64,000 bases of DNA from Stanieria cyanosphaera PCC 7437 (GCF_000317575.1 NC_019748.1:2186001-2250000); one strand, 5' to 3'; counted from the first letter of the stretch, positions 1 through 9,484 are shown. The notes: generated by a model not told the origin, from the sequence alone. Program-made: numbers and translations.

Positions 1-339
1 TAACCGAAGGGAAATACGGTCTATTGACGGTAAAGTTTGTCCATAATGTTGTTGTGGTTGTTGAAGAATTTTTTGCCAAGTTTCTGTTGGTAAAACCTCA
101 GCAGGAATAGGGGTATGGCAGCTAGCACAATTTTTTAAATATACTTCTTGCTCGATTTGAGAATTATTATTTTGTACTATGAGCAAATTTTGAGCTTGAG
201 AAATTTTATTTCCTAAACAAATACTTCCTACAATTACTACTATTGAAAACAGAAAGAAAAATAAACGTTTTAATATTTTTTTGAGGGAATAGTTCTGAGT
301 TAATTTAAATTTAAGCTGAGATATTTTCAACTTTGACAT
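1..339 (-). CDS. Dihaem cytochrome c-like protein, C-terminus cut off by window edge
   Basis: The first 113 codons are present; the gene runs off the left edge. It begins with a lysine-rich stretch and one hydrophobic segment (about residues 27-45), a signal or membrane anchor that would place the rest in the periplasm or thylakoid lumen. The mature part begins with a haem-attachment motif CASCH, followed by a HTPIPAEVLPTETW segment and a GQTLP segment. This arrangement recalls the dihaem cytochrome c (DHC) family; the second haem motif would lie outside the window. The start is the first ATG before the hydrophobic segment. The electron partner is unknown. Confidence 0.6.
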   Translation of the reverse strand, partial: MSKLKISQLKFKLTQNYSLKKILKRLFFFLFSIVVIVGSICLGNKISQAQNLLIVQNNNSQIEQEVYLKNCASCHTPIPAEVLPTETWQKILQQPQQHYGQTLPSIDRISLRL

Positions 340-448
340 ATAGAATTGCTATAGTTTTAAGTACCAAGACAAAATTAAATATAAAATAAATATCTTATTG
401 CTTTCCTCTGCATTTTTTCGTTTTATAACTATGAATTAGCTTACCTAT

Positions 449-1117
449 TTATTTTATTGACCATGTTTCTAATTGTTCAGAACTATGCCAAAACATCCAT
501 TCAAATTGAGATGCTCGATAAAAAGCTTGTTCCATTAATTTTAGTTCTTGAACAGAAGCTATTTTAGCCTGTTGATCTACTACTTGAATAATATAATTAA
601 CTGAAGCTTCAAAATCAGGATCAGCATAAGTCTCAATCCATTTTTGATAGGGATTATTGTCAATTTTAGCTGTTTGATAAATATGTTTACCCACTTCGGA
701 ATAAATCCAAAAACAAGGTAAAACAGCAGCTACTGTAACGGCAAAGCTATCCCGATAAGCAGTTGCGATTAAAAAGTTAGTATAATTCAGGCAAGTAGGA
801 GAAGGTTCTGTCGCCAAAGCATGATCAATTGTAATACCAAATTTTGCAAAAAAGTTTTCATGTAAACTACGTTCAACAATAATAGCTTCTCTAACATTAT
901 TAGCGAATTGTAACTGTAGATCTGGTTCTGGTGCTTTGGCGGAAATAATTGCTAATACACGAGCAAATTCACCTAGATAAATAGCATCTTGAATCATGTA
1001 ATGTTGAAAAATTTCTCTTTTTAATAAACCTGACTTAAGCTCTTGAACAAATGGCATGATTAAAATGGAATTATAAATATTATCAATCTTGTTCCAGACT
1101 TGAGCAGAAAAATTCAT
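449..1117 (-). CDS. tenA: TenA family aminopyrimidine aminohydrolase / thiaminase II
   Basis: A 222-residue all-helical TenA protein. TenA enzymes hydrolyse aminopyrimidine breakdown products of thiamin so that the pyrimidine can be salvaged; they are cytosolic. The residues used for catalysis in Bacillus TenA have counterparts here: Asp44, the nucleophile Cys135 in AVLPCFWIY, and Glu206 near the C-terminus. Length is normal for the family. No thiamin genes sit next to it and I see no TPP riboswitch in the 150 bp upstream, so salvage rather than a thiamin operon context is inferred. Confidence 0.88.
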   Translation of the reverse strand: MNFSAQVWNKIDNIYNSILIMPFVQELKSGLLKREIFQHYMIQDAIYLGEFARVLAIISAKAPEPDLQLQFANNVREAIIVERSLHENFFAKFGITIDHALATEPSPTCLNYTNFLIATAYRDSFAVTVAAVLPCFWIYSEVGKHIYQTAKIDNNPYQKWIETYADPDFEASVNYIIQVVDQQAKIASVQELKLMEQAFYRASQFEWMFWHSSEQLETWSIK

Positions 1118-1268
1118 ATTATATTTAGCTAAAAAATGTTAGTGAAGTTGATTAAAGATTATTAATGTTGTTTCTTGGATTGATTAGATGCAGTCAAGAG
1201 CTTGGTTTTTTGTTGATAGTTTATAGTTAATTGGGGTCTCGGAAATTTTTGTTTTTTGATGTTTGATT

Positions 1269-2894
1269 TTACCAATTAATAGGCAAAATAGAAGGTTTGG
1301 GTTGGGTTTCTGACATTGACTGAGTTTCTTGGTCTAAAACTTCTTCAACATGACGATAAATCATTTCTGCTTCTGCTAAAGAATTACCAATACTAGTTAA
1401 GCCTAATTTCCCAAATTCTGATAAAGCTCCCATCAAATGAAACACACTACCTGTACGATTACTACTATCAAAATGAAGTCGATGTTGGGCAATAATATCC
1501 ATTAAATCGTTAGGTAATAATCCTCGATATTGAGGCTTTTGTAAATTATCAGTAGCCAAATAATATTTGGGTTGATTTTGTTGCGTTAAAAATAATCCTG
1601 TTGAATAATCATAATAACCATTAGTAAGCAATTTTAAAGTCATAAAAGGATGAGTAGTCCCACCTTTACGAAGATTAATTTCGATCGCTTGAAGCTCCCA
1701 TTTTTTACTATCTTGATGATGTACAGCAATAAAATCTACGCCATATCTTTCCATCGCGCCTTTAGCAGCTAAAGCTTTGCCAATTTTTAGTCCTAACTCT
1801 TGTAATTCCATTCGATAAGCTTCGTCGGCAGGAAAATAACAACCCAAGTAAATTTGACCGTCAGGACCACCTAAAATTTGGTCATGGGTAGAAAGAATTT
1901 CTATTTCTCCTGATGGTTTAATATAGCCTTGTACGCTGGGAGAACGTTTTGTTTCTCCTTCAATAAAAGCTTCGACAATTGCACCTAATTCGGGAATGCG
2001 ACGCGAAAAATTTGCCCAGGTTTCTCCTTCTGACTGAAAACTTAAATTTTCTAAATGCTTTTCTAGAACTGCCATGGTTTCAGCTTCACTGACTAGATGG
2101 GGAGCATAATTTTGAATTGGCTGTAAATTTAATAAAGCATTTCCCTCACCAGAAAAGCCTTCATTAAGTTTAATCACCATTCTTTTTAAATCGGGCTGTC
2201 TTTGCCAGAGCTTTGTTACTTCAATTAACAATTCTTTAATATTATTTACTTGTTGACTGCCATCGGGATGAGGAATCTTACACTCAGAAAAAATTTCTCT
2301 GCTACCACTTTTAGAACCCCAATAAAGTAACTCTGGAGAAGCAGCTAGTAAAGGAATTCCTAATTGAAGTGATAATTCTTGTTCCAAATAGGTAGAATTA
2401 AAACAGACCATATAAGCCTTATCTGGTCTTAAAGCGCGACGAATTCTTTCAACTAAACGAGGTCGCTCTAAAATTTTTTGAGTTAAAGGTTTCAGCGAAG
2501 CGTCATAAGTACTAGCAAGTAACAAGCGATCGCGTGCGTGAGAAAACGGAATTCCTGGTAATAACTGAAGATAATAATCAATAATTATCGGATACAAAGG
2601 CAATGCAGTAACATAGATTACCCTAGTATGAGGGTTGCGTAAACGAATTAAAGAAAATAATAATCTTTCCTCGTAATGTAGAAAACCAGGGACTTTTTGC
2701 CCAACTTGCTGATCGATGCTATAAGAAGGAACGACTAAAATATCATAATCATCCTGATCAAAAATATCAATGCTTGAATAGCGATCGCGTAATTGAGCTT
2801 GTAGTTCTCTAAATCTATGTTGGTTTTCGGAGGTAAAATAGCTTACAGTCTGCATAAATAATACCAACCCCATTAGCGATGACTTCTCAGTCAT
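1269..2894 (-). CDS. PGM1-related ATP-grasp peptide ligase
   Basis: A 541-residue protein with the layout of PGM1-type ATP-grasp ligases: an N-terminal pre-ATP-grasp region (about 1-190), a central ATP-grasp fold (about 200-410; VIKLNEGFSGEGNALL provides the ATP-binding lysine and glycine-rich loop, and EINLRKGGTTHPF carries the late metal-binding Glu/Asn) and a C-terminal PGM1-like extension. PGM1 of Streptomyces joins a guanidinyl amino acid to a peptide in pheganomycin synthesis. The cyanobacterial relatives have no known product. The gene stands alone, with no precursor peptide, transporter or tailoring enzyme visible beside it. A downstream ATG (codon 8) is an alternative start. Confidence 0.75.
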   Translation of the reverse strand: MTEKSSLMGLVLFMQTVSYFTSENQHRFRELQAQLRDRYSSIDIFDQDDYDILVVPSYSIDQQVGQKVPGFLHYEERLLFSLIRLRNPHTRVIYVTALPLYPIIIDYYLQLLPGIPFSHARDRLLLASTYDASLKPLTQKILERPRLVERIRRALRPDKAYMVCFNSTYLEQELSLQLGIPLLAASPELLYWGSKSGSREIFSECKIPHPDGSQQVNNIKELLIEVTKLWQRQPDLKRMVIKLNEGFSGEGNALLNLQPIQNYAPHLVSEAETMAVLEKHLENLSFQSEGETWANFSRRIPELGAIVEAFIEGETKRSPSVQGYIKPSGEIEILSTHDQILGGPDGQIYLGCYFPADEAYRMELQELGLKIGKALAAKGAMERYGVDFIAVHHQDSKKWELQAIEINLRKGGTTHPFMTLKLLTNGYYDYSTGLFLTQQNQPKYYLATDNLQKPQYRGLLPNDLMDIIAQHRLHFDSSNRTGSVFHLMGALSEFGKLGLTSIGNSLAEAEMIYRHVEEVLDQETQSMSETQPKPSILPINW

Positions 2895-3169
2895 CCTATT
2901 TCTTAAGGAGTGCCTCTGATTTTATATAGTACTTTTTTTTTAACCAATGAAATGCTAATTAGTATTAGAGTTCATCTAACCAAACCAATATGTTTCAGTG
3001 CAACTGTTCAAGATGTTCTTACCTTGTTCTTAAAGATGATTTATCAAACTAAAAAACAATATTCTCTTGACAGCAGGGTAAAATTTCACCATACTTCTTG
3101 TCGAGAAGAATAGTCAACATAAATATTTACCTCTGTTCATTGCATTAAAAATTCAAATTTCAAAACAGA

Positions 3170-4102
3170 ATGACAGTTGTTGTCTTTGGCAGTATTAATA
3201 TTGATCTAGTTGTAGAAGTTCCTCGACTACCAAGCAGGGGAGAAACAGTGATTGGGCATCGTTTTTTCACCGCCGGAGGAGGAAAGGCAGCTAATCAAGC
3301 AGTGGCAGTAGCCAAATTAGGTGTTCCGACTCATTTAATCGGTCAAATCGGTGATGATGAATTCGGTCAAATTTTGCTAAAAAACCTCCATAATCTGGGA
3401 ATAAGCACCGAAGGAGTTGTAATTAACCCCCATACTCACTCGGGTGTAGCTTCAATTGTAGTAGAAGAAAGAGGAGATAATATCATTGCCTGTGCTGCTG
3501 GGGCAAATAATTTAGTCGGAGAAGCAGAATTGCGACAATTTCAGACTTTACTACCCCAAGCAAAAGTAGCTTTATTAGAATTGGGCATTCCTCTCTCTAC
3601 TGTCATAGCAGCAGCCCAAACTGCTAAAAATAGTAACTGTTGGGTAATTTTAGATCCTGCACCAGCCCAACCTAATCTACCTAACGAATTGTATTCTCTG
3701 GTAGATTTAATAACTCCCAATGAAATAGAGGCTAGTCAGTTAGTAGGTTTTACTGTTGATGGCGTAACTACGGCTAGACAAGCAGCTACTTTTTTACATC
3801 AAATGGGAGCTAAAAATGTAGTAATTACCCTTGGTAACCAAGGAGCTTTTTGCAGTACAGGAGACGAAAATTATTGGGTGAAACCAGTCTCTGTAAGAGT
3901 AGTCGATACTGTCGCTGCTGGAGATGCTTTTAATGGGGCATTGGCTGCTGCGTTAGCTTCAGGCAAATCATTAAAAGAAGCCGTACAGTGGGGTAATATT
4001 GCAGGTGCTTTAGCAGTTACTAAACCAGGAGCGCAGCCTTCTCTTCCTAGTCGAGATATTTTTATGAAAATGCTTGCTGAACAATCTCCCTATTTTGATT
4101 AA
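3170..4102 (+). CDS. rbsK: Ribokinase (PfkB family sugar kinase)
   Basis: A 310-residue PfkB-family kinase that would phosphorylate ribose to ribose 5-phosphate. The N-terminal signature GGGKAANQAVAVAKLG matches the first PfkB motif, with its substrate-binding glycines. The C-terminal motif DTVAAGDAFNG contains the catalytic Asp252; the usual GAGD is AAGD here. Length is typical. It ends 3 bp from a convergently encoded small protein. No ribose transporter is nearby. A related PfkB substrate cannot be excluded, but the N-terminus strongly resembles ribokinases. Confidence 0.85.
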   Translation: MTVVVFGSINIDLVVEVPRLPSRGETVIGHRFFTAGGGKAANQAVAVAKLGVPTHLIGQIGDDEFGQILLKNLHNLGISTEGVVINPHTHSGVASIVVEERGDNIIACAAGANNLVGEAELRQFQTLLPQAKVALLELGIPLSTVIAAAQTAKNSNCWVILDPAPAQPNLPNELYSLVDLITPNEIEASQLVGFTVDGVTTARQAATFLHQMGAKNVVITLGNQGAFCSTGDENYWVKPVSVRVVDTVAAGDAFNGALAAALASGKSLKEAVQWGNIAGALAVTKPGAQPSLPSRDIFMKMLAEQSPYFD

Positions 4103-4104
4103 TT

Positions 4105-4320
4105 CTAGGCATCTTCGGGATAAATTGCCAAATAATCAGCTATTTCGTCAGGAGAAACAAGATGTTTTAATCCTTCCTGACGAGAGAGAAGCACGGCTTG
4201 AGTTAGTCTTCCTGCCTCTCCATCTCCTAAATTTGCCTGAGCAATTTCATCAAAAAAGCGATGATAAATTGTTTCTAGTTCGTGATAAAACCGATATCTT
4301 AGTTCTTGAGTTTGGCTCAT
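4105..4320 (-). CDS. Small conserved cyanobacterial protein, unknown function
   Basis: A 71-residue soluble, acidic protein with no signal peptide, cysteines or known motif. The predicted helices (RYRFYHELETIYHRFFDEIAQ) are amphipathic. It is convergent with ribokinase, 2 bp between the two stop codons. Its start ATG sits 110 bp upstream of the end of nadA, which is on the same strand, so the two may be cotranscribed. I recognise it only as the type of small hypothetical found in many cyanobacteria. Confidence 0.6.
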   Translation of the reverse strand: MSQTQELRYRFYHELETIYHRFFDEIAQANLGDGEAGRLTQAVLLSRQEGLKHLVSPDEIADYLAIYPEDA

Positions 4321-4433
4321 TGTTCACACTAGTTTACAATTTTATAGATTATAAGGTGCTTCGCCTGTGTTGAGGAAAAAATTATTTCAGTTACCAGTGA
4401 CCAATCAACAATTAACCATATTTTGGCGAATTG

Positions 4434-5405
4434 TTAAGACATTGCCAGCATTTTTTGGATTGGTTTTAATGCAGCGAGCCGAATATCCTCTGGAATAATA
4501 ATTTCTGGCGTTTTGTTTTTCATTGCCAAATATAACTTTTCTAGAGTATTGAGGCGCATATGAGGACATTCGTTACAAGCACAATTGTTGTTGATTGCTG
4601 GTGCAGGAATAAAGTGTTTTTGGGGTGCTGCTTTTTCCATTTGATGAATAATGCCTGGTTCAGTGGCGACAATAAATTCTTGATTTTCACTGATTTGACA
4701 ATATTTTAATAAAGCGGTAGTCGAACCAATATAATTAGCGTGACGAAGTACAGATGGTTCGCATTCGGGATGAGCGATTATTTCTGCTTGAGGATGTTCT
4801 AGTTTTAATTGAATAATTTTCTTTTCAGAAAAAGTTTCGTGAACGATACAGCTACCTTGCCACAAAACTAAATCTCTGCCTGTTTGTTCCATGACGTAGC
4901 GACCTAAATTTCGGTCTGGTGCAAAAATAATTGGTTGTTGTTGAGGAATTTGGTTGATTATTTTAACTGCATTAGAACTAGTACAGATAATATCGCTCAT
5001 TGCCTTAATTTCGGCAGTACAGTTAATGTAAGAAACTACTAAATGATCTCGATGAGCTTGTTTAAAAGCTTTAAATTCTTGTGGTGGACAACTATCTGCT
5101 AGAGAGCAGCCGGCATTTAAATCTGGTAGTAAAACTAACTTGTTGGGGTTTAGAATTTTAGCTGTCTCTGCCATAAAATGTACCCCAGCAAAAACAATTA
5201 CTTCGGCATCAGTCTTAGCTGCTTGTTGCGATAAACCAAGGGAATCGCCAAGATAATCAGCAATATCTTGAATATCTGGGTCTTGGTAATAGTGAGCTAA
5301 AATAACGGCATTTAATTCTTGTTTTAGTTCGTTAATCGCTGTAAATAAATCGTTAGGAATGTTCTGTAAGTTAGAGTTGGGTTTGGATGACGCGGTTGCG
5401 AACAC
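4434..5405 (-). CDS. nadA: Quinolinate synthase A
   Basis: NadA condenses iminoaspartate with dihydroxyacetone phosphate to give quinolinate, the first ring compound of de novo NAD synthesis. At 323 residues it is a normal length. Cysteines at about 100 ([10 protein letters not shown]), 186 (WQGSCIVHE) and 280 (CACNECPHM) have the spacing of the three [4Fe-4S] ligands. The motifs [18 protein letters not shown] and AHPECEP are family hallmarks. NadB is not in the window. The ATG lies after a Lys-rich leaderless stretch and is the only plausible start. Confidence 0.95.
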   Translation of the reverse strand: MFATASSKPNSNLQNIPNDLFTAINELKQELNAVILAHYYQDPDIQDIADYLGDSLGLSQQAAKTDAEVIVFAGVHFMAETAKILNPNKLVLLPDLNAGCSLADSCPPQEFKAFKQAHRDHLVVSYINCTAEIKAMSDIICTSSNAVKIINQIPQQQPIIFAPDRNLGRYVMEQTGRDLVLWQGSCIVHETFSEKKIIQLKLEHPQAEIIAHPECEPSVLRHANYIGSTTALLKYCQISENQEFIVATEPGIIHQMEKAAPQKHFIPAPAINNNCACNECPHMRLNTLEKLYLAMKNKTPEIIIPEDIRLAALKPIQKMLAMS

Positions 5406-5775
5406 AGTAGTTAAAAATCCTTTCTTAAGATTAAGTTTAGTTTTTAATTATAGTTAGTTTTACCAAAATCATTATAGTAGATTTTACCAAAAAGGAAAAG
5501 CACTTTGTCAGTTTGATTGGTCTGGGGCAATAGAAAAGCAAAAGAAATGAGTTCAGCAAAATCTTAAGCTTGCCAAGGGTTTAAAAATCTATCATGACAA
5601 ATGACTAATATAGCAGTCGAAGGAAAGATCAGGACTCACACATACATCTTGTAAGGGCGATTCGCGAATCGCCCCTACGTTAAATACTTTGCCCTAACCT
5701 ATAATTCGACTGCTATGACTAATAACTGATAACAAAGTAAAGTAAAAATGACTTAGATCAACAAACTTTTTAACT
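5406..5775. other. Intergenic region nadA / DUF1995 gene
   Basis: This 370-bp gap separates two divergent genes. It holds the MITE-like element annotated separately. The remainder is AT-rich, with no ORF of note. Confidence 0.6.
5603..5723. repeat. MITE-like element with terminal inverted repeats and 7-bp target duplication
   Basis: A 107-bp unit (5610-5716) has perfect 11-bp terminal inverted repeats, ATAGCAGTCGA and its complement. It is flanked on both sides by GACTAAT (5603-5609 and 5717-5723), as expected of a transposition footprint. In its centre lies a perfect 20-bp palindrome (5655-5674) within a 28-bp near-palindrome starting GTA and ending TAC, the same format as other palindromes in this window. 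It encodes nothing. Confidence 0.7.
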
Positions 5776-6519
5776 ATGAATAAGTTTCCTACCTCTTTAG
5801 AAGAAGCTGTTACTCAAGCCAAAGAAGCCACTTTAGCTGCTCTAGCTGATGGTTACAATCGTGTTCAAGTAGAACTAGTTATTCCTGAAATTACTCTTCA
5901 AGCTCAGGTATTGGCTCTAGAATTTGCGACAATTTTTGCCGAATATGGCTCGGGGTTAAAAGTGATGTTTCCTGATTCGGGAGCAGCAGCACTAGCCAAA
6001 AGGGATTGGGGAGAAGTTCCGTTTCAAGTGACTGATTTGGGTAGTCGTTATACGGCTGTAGAGACACAAGTAAGCGAACAAGACCAGATCTTCATTGTAG
6101 TTGCTCCTGCTGCGATCGAAGTAGAAAAAGTAGAAAAACTGTGTAACGTGGCAGAGGATCGACCTGTAGTTTTATTGATTCCTCAATTAGAAGATATTGC
6201 CTTTGTAGGGATTGGTTATACTGCTCGTCAAATGAGAGAACGTTTTATTAAAAGTCTTTATTCTTGCTATTATCTTCGTCCTTTGGAAGAAGCTGCGATT
6301 TTACGTTGTCATCCTTCTTCATGGCAGATTTGGTTAGAAAAAGAGGAAGAATATCAACTAGCGATGGAGTTAGCTCATCAACCGATGGGGGAAGATTTAG
6401 AGCGTCTGTTGATGAAATTAACTAATCCTAATCCAGAAAACAAGAATGAGGTTGCTTCACGCCAAAAACCCAGCTTTTTAGGTAATCTGCAAAAGTTTCT
6501 TAGAACTTTAAGTCAGTAA
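5776..6519 (+). CDS. DUF1995 family protein (LPA3-like)
   Basis: A 247-residue soluble protein with the DUF1995 pattern: an N-terminal PTSLEEAVTQAKEATLAALADG segment, then VEL.IPE, a DLGSRY segment and a central VVLLIPQLED stretch. The family is confined to oxygenic phototrophs, and the plant member LPA3 helps assemble photosystem II (CP43). A role in photosystem assembly is inferred by family only. The C-terminal 30 residues are basic and low in complexity. Confidence 0.75.
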   Translation: MNKFPTSLEEAVTQAKEATLAALADGYNRVQVELVIPEITLQAQVLALEFATIFAEYGSGLKVMFPDSGAAALAKRDWGEVPFQVTDLGSRYTAVETQVSEQDQIFIVVAPAAIEVEKVEKLCNVAEDRPVVLLIPQLEDIAFVGIGYTARQMRERFIKSLYSCYYLRPLEEAAILRCHPSSWQIWLEKEEEYQLAMELAHQPMGEDLERLLMKLTNPNPENKNEVASRQKPSFLGNLQKFLRTLSQ

Positions 6520-6740
6520 AAATTAAGTTAGAAAAGAGCAAGAAAGAGCCAAGCTGAGATGGATTTTAACTAAGATTGATTCAACATCTCAGCCTCAACA
6601 ATTTCAATAAAATCTAATGTAAAGTTTGGTTAGTAAGCATCTCTTCAGGTAGAATGCTTCATGATGATTAAATAATTCAGTCATCATCTTTTGGAAATTA
6701 CTCCTATTATCAATCAGTAGTTAGCATTCGGAGAGACTGC

Positions 6741-7250
6741 GTGGATTTAGCTCGTATTCCTGCTCAACCAAAGCCTGGTTTAATTAATGTTTTAATTGAA
6801 ATTCCAGCCGGTAGTAAAAATAAATATGAATTTGATAAGGATATGAACGCTTTTGCTTTAGACCGCGTTCTGTTTTCCTCTGTACAATATCCTTATGATT
6901 ATGGTTTTGTGCCTAATACCTTAGCAGATGATGGCGATCCTTTAGATGGAATGGTATTGATGGATCAAGCAACTTTCCCTGGATGTGTTATTGCTGCTCG
7001 ACCCATTGGTATGTTAGAAATGATTGATGGTGGCGATCGCGATGAAAAGATTCTCTGCGTTCCCGATGCAGATCCTCGTTATCGTAACGTTAATTCTCTT
7101 AAAGATGTTGCACCTCATCGTTTGGATGAAATTGCCGAATTTTTCAAAACTTATAAAAATTTAGAGAAAAAAGTCACCCAAATTCTTGGTTGGCAGGATG
7201 TAGACCAAGTTAAACCCTTGGTAGAACAGTGCATTAAGGCTTACAAATAG
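6741..7250 (+). CDS. ppa: Inorganic pyrophosphatase (family I)
   Basis: Hydrolyses pyrophosphate to phosphate in the cytosol and so pulls biosynthetic reactions forward. At 169 residues it is a normal bacterial length. It shows the family I metal-binding signature [10 protein letters not shown], the N-terminal [12 protein letters not shown] and the [12 protein letters not shown] segment. It starts with GTG; upstream stops leave no room for an alternative, and a GGAGAG stretch lies about 7 nt before it. It is 75 bp upstream of ndhM on the same strand. Confidence 0.95.
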   Translation: MDLARIPAQPKPGLINVLIEIPAGSKNKYEFDKDMNAFALDRVLFSSVQYPYDYGFVPNTLADDGDPLDGMVLMDQATFPGCVIAARPIGMLEMIDGGDRDEKILCVPDADPRYRNVNSLKDVAPHRLDEIAEFFKTYKNLEKKVTQILGWQDVDQVKPLVEQCIKAYK

Positions 7251-7271
7251 TTTAAAGTTCAATATATATAT

Positions 7272-7292
7272 GGGTTGGGTAATTACCCAGCC
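7272..7292 (+). terminator. Hairpin between ppa and ndhM
   Basis: A near-perfect dyad of about 9 bp (GGTTGGGTAA pairing with TTACCCAGCC) follows the ppa stop codon by 21 bp. A T-run (CAATTTTTTT) lies about 12 nt after the stem, too far for a canonical terminator. It may be a partial terminator, an mRNA-stabilising hairpin, or one of the dispersed TTGGGT...ACCCAA palindromes. Confidence 0.4.
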
Positions 7293-7325
7293 TAGTTAGT
7301 TCAATTTTTTTCTTTTAAAATAACT

Positions 7326-7682
7326 ATGCTCGTTAAATCTACTACCCGCCACGTTCGGATCTACGCTGCCGAATTACAAAATAACGAATTAGTTGCTAGT
7401 GATAGCGTTTTGACTCTCGATATCGATCCCGATAATGAATTTAACTGGGAAGAGGATGCTTTACAGAAGGTTTATCGCAAGTTTGATGACCTTGTTGAAG
7501 CTAATAGTGGTCAAGATTTGAGTGAATATAATCTTCGTTTAATTGGTTCTGATTTAGAGCATTTTATTCGTTCTTTACTGCAAAAAGGCGAAATTTCTTA
7601 TAATTTGGGCAGTCGCGTGCGTAATTATAGTATGGGCTTACCCAAATTAGATAGTCCTGAAACAGAAGGGAAATATTATTAG
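7326..7682 (+). CDS. ndhM: NAD(P)H-quinone oxidoreductase subunit M
   Basis: A 118-residue subunit specific to the photosynthetic NDH-1 complex of cyanobacteria and chloroplasts, located on the peripheral arm, which accepts electrons from ferredoxin in cyclic flow and respiration. The protein follows the family from the first residue (MLVKSTTRHVRI) through LDIDPDNEFNW, KVYRKFDDLVE and IGSDLEHFIRSLLQKGEI. It is full length. Crr7, another NDH-1-related protein, is encoded at 59.8 kb. Confidence 0.95.
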   Translation: MLVKSTTRHVRIYAAELQNNELVASDSVLTLDIDPDNEFNWEEDALQKVYRKFDDLVEANSGQDLSEYNLRLIGSDLEHFIRSLLQKGEISYNLGSRVRNYSMGLPKLDSPETEGKYY

Positions 7683-7810
7683 AATTTGGATGCAGAGGAG
7701 CAAGGGTGCAGAGGTGATTTGATTAATAATCATACTAGGTTTCCCCAGACCCTTCACTGCGTTCAGGGCTTCGCTGCGCTCGTCTCCTTTTCTGCCTGTC
7801 TCCCTATCTC

Positions 7811-8701
7811 CTACTCTTGGGATTGTTCTTTAGCTTTCTGCCAGCGTTCCTCCGCAGTTGCCATAACTTGGTCTAAATTTTCGACGATTTCTCCTGGATA
7901 CTCTTCTAAAACTTTAATAGAAAGAGATAATCGGTTTTTGTATTCGTCTACTTCGGCAATGACAACTTTGATGATTTGACCAATTTTAAAGATTGTAGTT
8001 AAAGAATTAATATGAGTGTTGCTGACTTCTTTGATATGAAGTAAACCAGTTGCACCATCAAGATCGACAAAGACTCCATAGGGTTTAAGGCTGACGATTT
8101 TACCTTCCACCAAAGTTCCTTGTTCAACTTTAGCCATTGCTTTGGCTTGAATTGCACCACGTTGAGAAAGTACTAGTTTTTTGTCGTCGGGATTGACTTC
8201 TAAAAAAGTAGCGGTTAGCAGTTGCCCTACTAAACTATCCAGATTATCTCTTTGTTCTAGGTGCGATCTCGGGATAAATCCTCTTAATCCTTCGATTTCT
8301 CCTGTTACTCCTCCTTTATTGACTCCAGTAATCCTAACCTGGACTGATTTACCGCTTTCGGCAATTTCCGCTACATTATCCCAAGCAGCTTGAAGTTGCA
8401 GTTGACGGCGAGATAGAGTAACTTGCCCTTCATCATTTTGTTCTCTGATAATCAAAAATTCTAATTCTTGATTGAGGGGTAAAACTTCGGCTAAGTTGTC
8501 AATTGTTCCTAGGGCAGCTTCTCTGGTAGGAACAAAAGCTGGAGATTTGCCACCAATATCTACATAAGCCCCTTCCGACTCGTATTGAACGACTGTTCCT
8601 TTAATTACTTTTCCTTTGCTAAATTCATAATCGTATTGTTCTAAAGCTTTAGCAAAATCATCCATCGAAAAGGATTGTTTAGTGGAGATTGAATCGCTCA
8701 T
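7811..8701 (-). CDS. rpsA: Small S1-domain protein (cyanobacterial ribosomal protein S1 homologue)
   Basis: A 296-residue protein with three consecutive S1 (OB-fold RNA-binding) domains, at about 30-100, 115-185 and 198-268. Examples are KGTVVQYESEGAYVDIGGKSPAFVP and EGKIVSLKPYGVFVDLDGATGLLHI. Cyanobacteria usually have two short three-domain S1 proteins rather than the six-domain enterobacterial one. The length and acidic C-terminus fit the second paralogue (Rps1b/Nbp1 type), but I cannot decide the paralogue without alignment. It probably binds mRNA leaders during initiation. Confidence 0.85.
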   Translation of the reverse strand: MSDSISTKQSFSMDDFAKALEQYDYEFSKGKVIKGTVVQYESEGAYVDIGGKSPAFVPTREAALGTIDNLAEVLPLNQELEFLIIREQNDEGQVTLSRRQLQLQAAWDNVAEIAESGKSVQVRITGVNKGGVTGEIEGLRGFIPRSHLEQRDNLDSLVGQLLTATFLEVNPDDKKLVLSQRGAIQAKAMAKVEQGTLVEGKIVSLKPYGVFVDLDGATGLLHIKEVSNTHINSLTTIFKIGQIIKVVIAEVDEYKNRLSLSIKVLEEYPGEIVENLDQVMATAEERWQKAKEQSQE

Positions 8702-8737
8702 GGCAATATTTTTTGATCTGATGTGATAAATTATCTT

Positions 8738-9484
8738 TTATTTAAGAATTTGGCTAAACAAGTCTAGCACTTTCTGCCACGCAGATTGGGCAGCTTTAGG
8801 ATTATAACTACTACGCTGATCGCATACAAAACCGTGAGTTGCGCCTTCATAACGAAAAACTTGATGAGGAATTTGGTTTTGGTTCAATTGGGCTTCTATT
8901 TCATCTACTTGTTCGTTGGGGATTAACGGATCTTCTGTGCCAAAGAAAGTATAGATTGTTCCTTTAATATCTTTGGTTCGAGTAATAGTTGGTTCACCAC
9001 CGCCAGGGCAAGAGTTTGTAATTCCTGCACCATAGAAAGATGCTGTTGCTTTAATATCTTCTAGGGTAGCAACTAAATAAGCTACGTGTCCGCCAAAACA
9101 AAAACCAATCGTTCCTACTCCTTCTGGTTTCACTTGGGGCAAAGCATAAAGATAATCAATGGTTGCTTGAATATCACTGATTAATTCTTGTGCTGTGGTT
9201 TGTTCTTTATATTTTCTACCGATTTGCATATCTTCGTCGCTATAACCTACTTCAAAACCAGGTGCTTGACGCTGATAAATGGCAGGTGCGATCGCAACAT
9301 AGCCAGATTTGGCTAATCTTTCAGTAATGTCTCGAATATGGGAGTTAACGCCAAAAATTTCTTGTATTACCACTATCCCTGGATATTTTGTCTCTGTTTC
9401 AGTGGGATTAGCTAAATAAGCATGAATTTTTAAATCGCCATTGACAATTTGTACGTTAGCGGTAGCAATTTCCAATGCTGTCAT
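8738..9484 (-). CDS. Dienelactone hydrolase family protein
   Basis: A 248-residue alpha/beta hydrolase of the dienelactone hydrolase type. The triad is visible: Cys129 in the elbow GFCFGGH, Asp185 in GTEDPLIP and His217 in GATHGF. The QEIFGVNSHIRD segment carries the Glu that positions the Cys in characterised enzymes. Family members cleave lactone or ester bonds of carboxymethylenebutenolide-like compounds; the natural substrate in cyanobacteria is unknown. It lies 36 bp upstream of the S1 gene on the same strand. Confidence 0.85.
   Translation of the reverse strand: MTALEIATANVQIVNGDLKIHAYLANPTETETKYPGIVVIQEIFGVNSHIRDITERLAKSGYVAIAPAIYQRQAPGFEVGYSDEDMQIGRKYKEQTTAQELISDIQATIDYLYALPQVKPEGVGTIGFCFGGHVAYLVATLEDIKATASFYGAGITNSCPGGGEPTITRTKDIKGTIYTFFGTEDPLIPNEQVDEIEAQLNQNQIPHQVFRYEGATHGFVCDQRSSYNPKAAQSAWQKVLDLFSQILK

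Noticed and set aside
1118-1268. TPP riboswitch before tenA
   Set aside because: The conserved CUGAGA and related thi-box segments are not found in the 150-bp leader.
2910-3113. 67-codon plus-strand ORF between the peptide ligase and rbsK
   Set aside because: No recognisable protein pattern, poor start context and it spans the divergent promoter region of two real genes.
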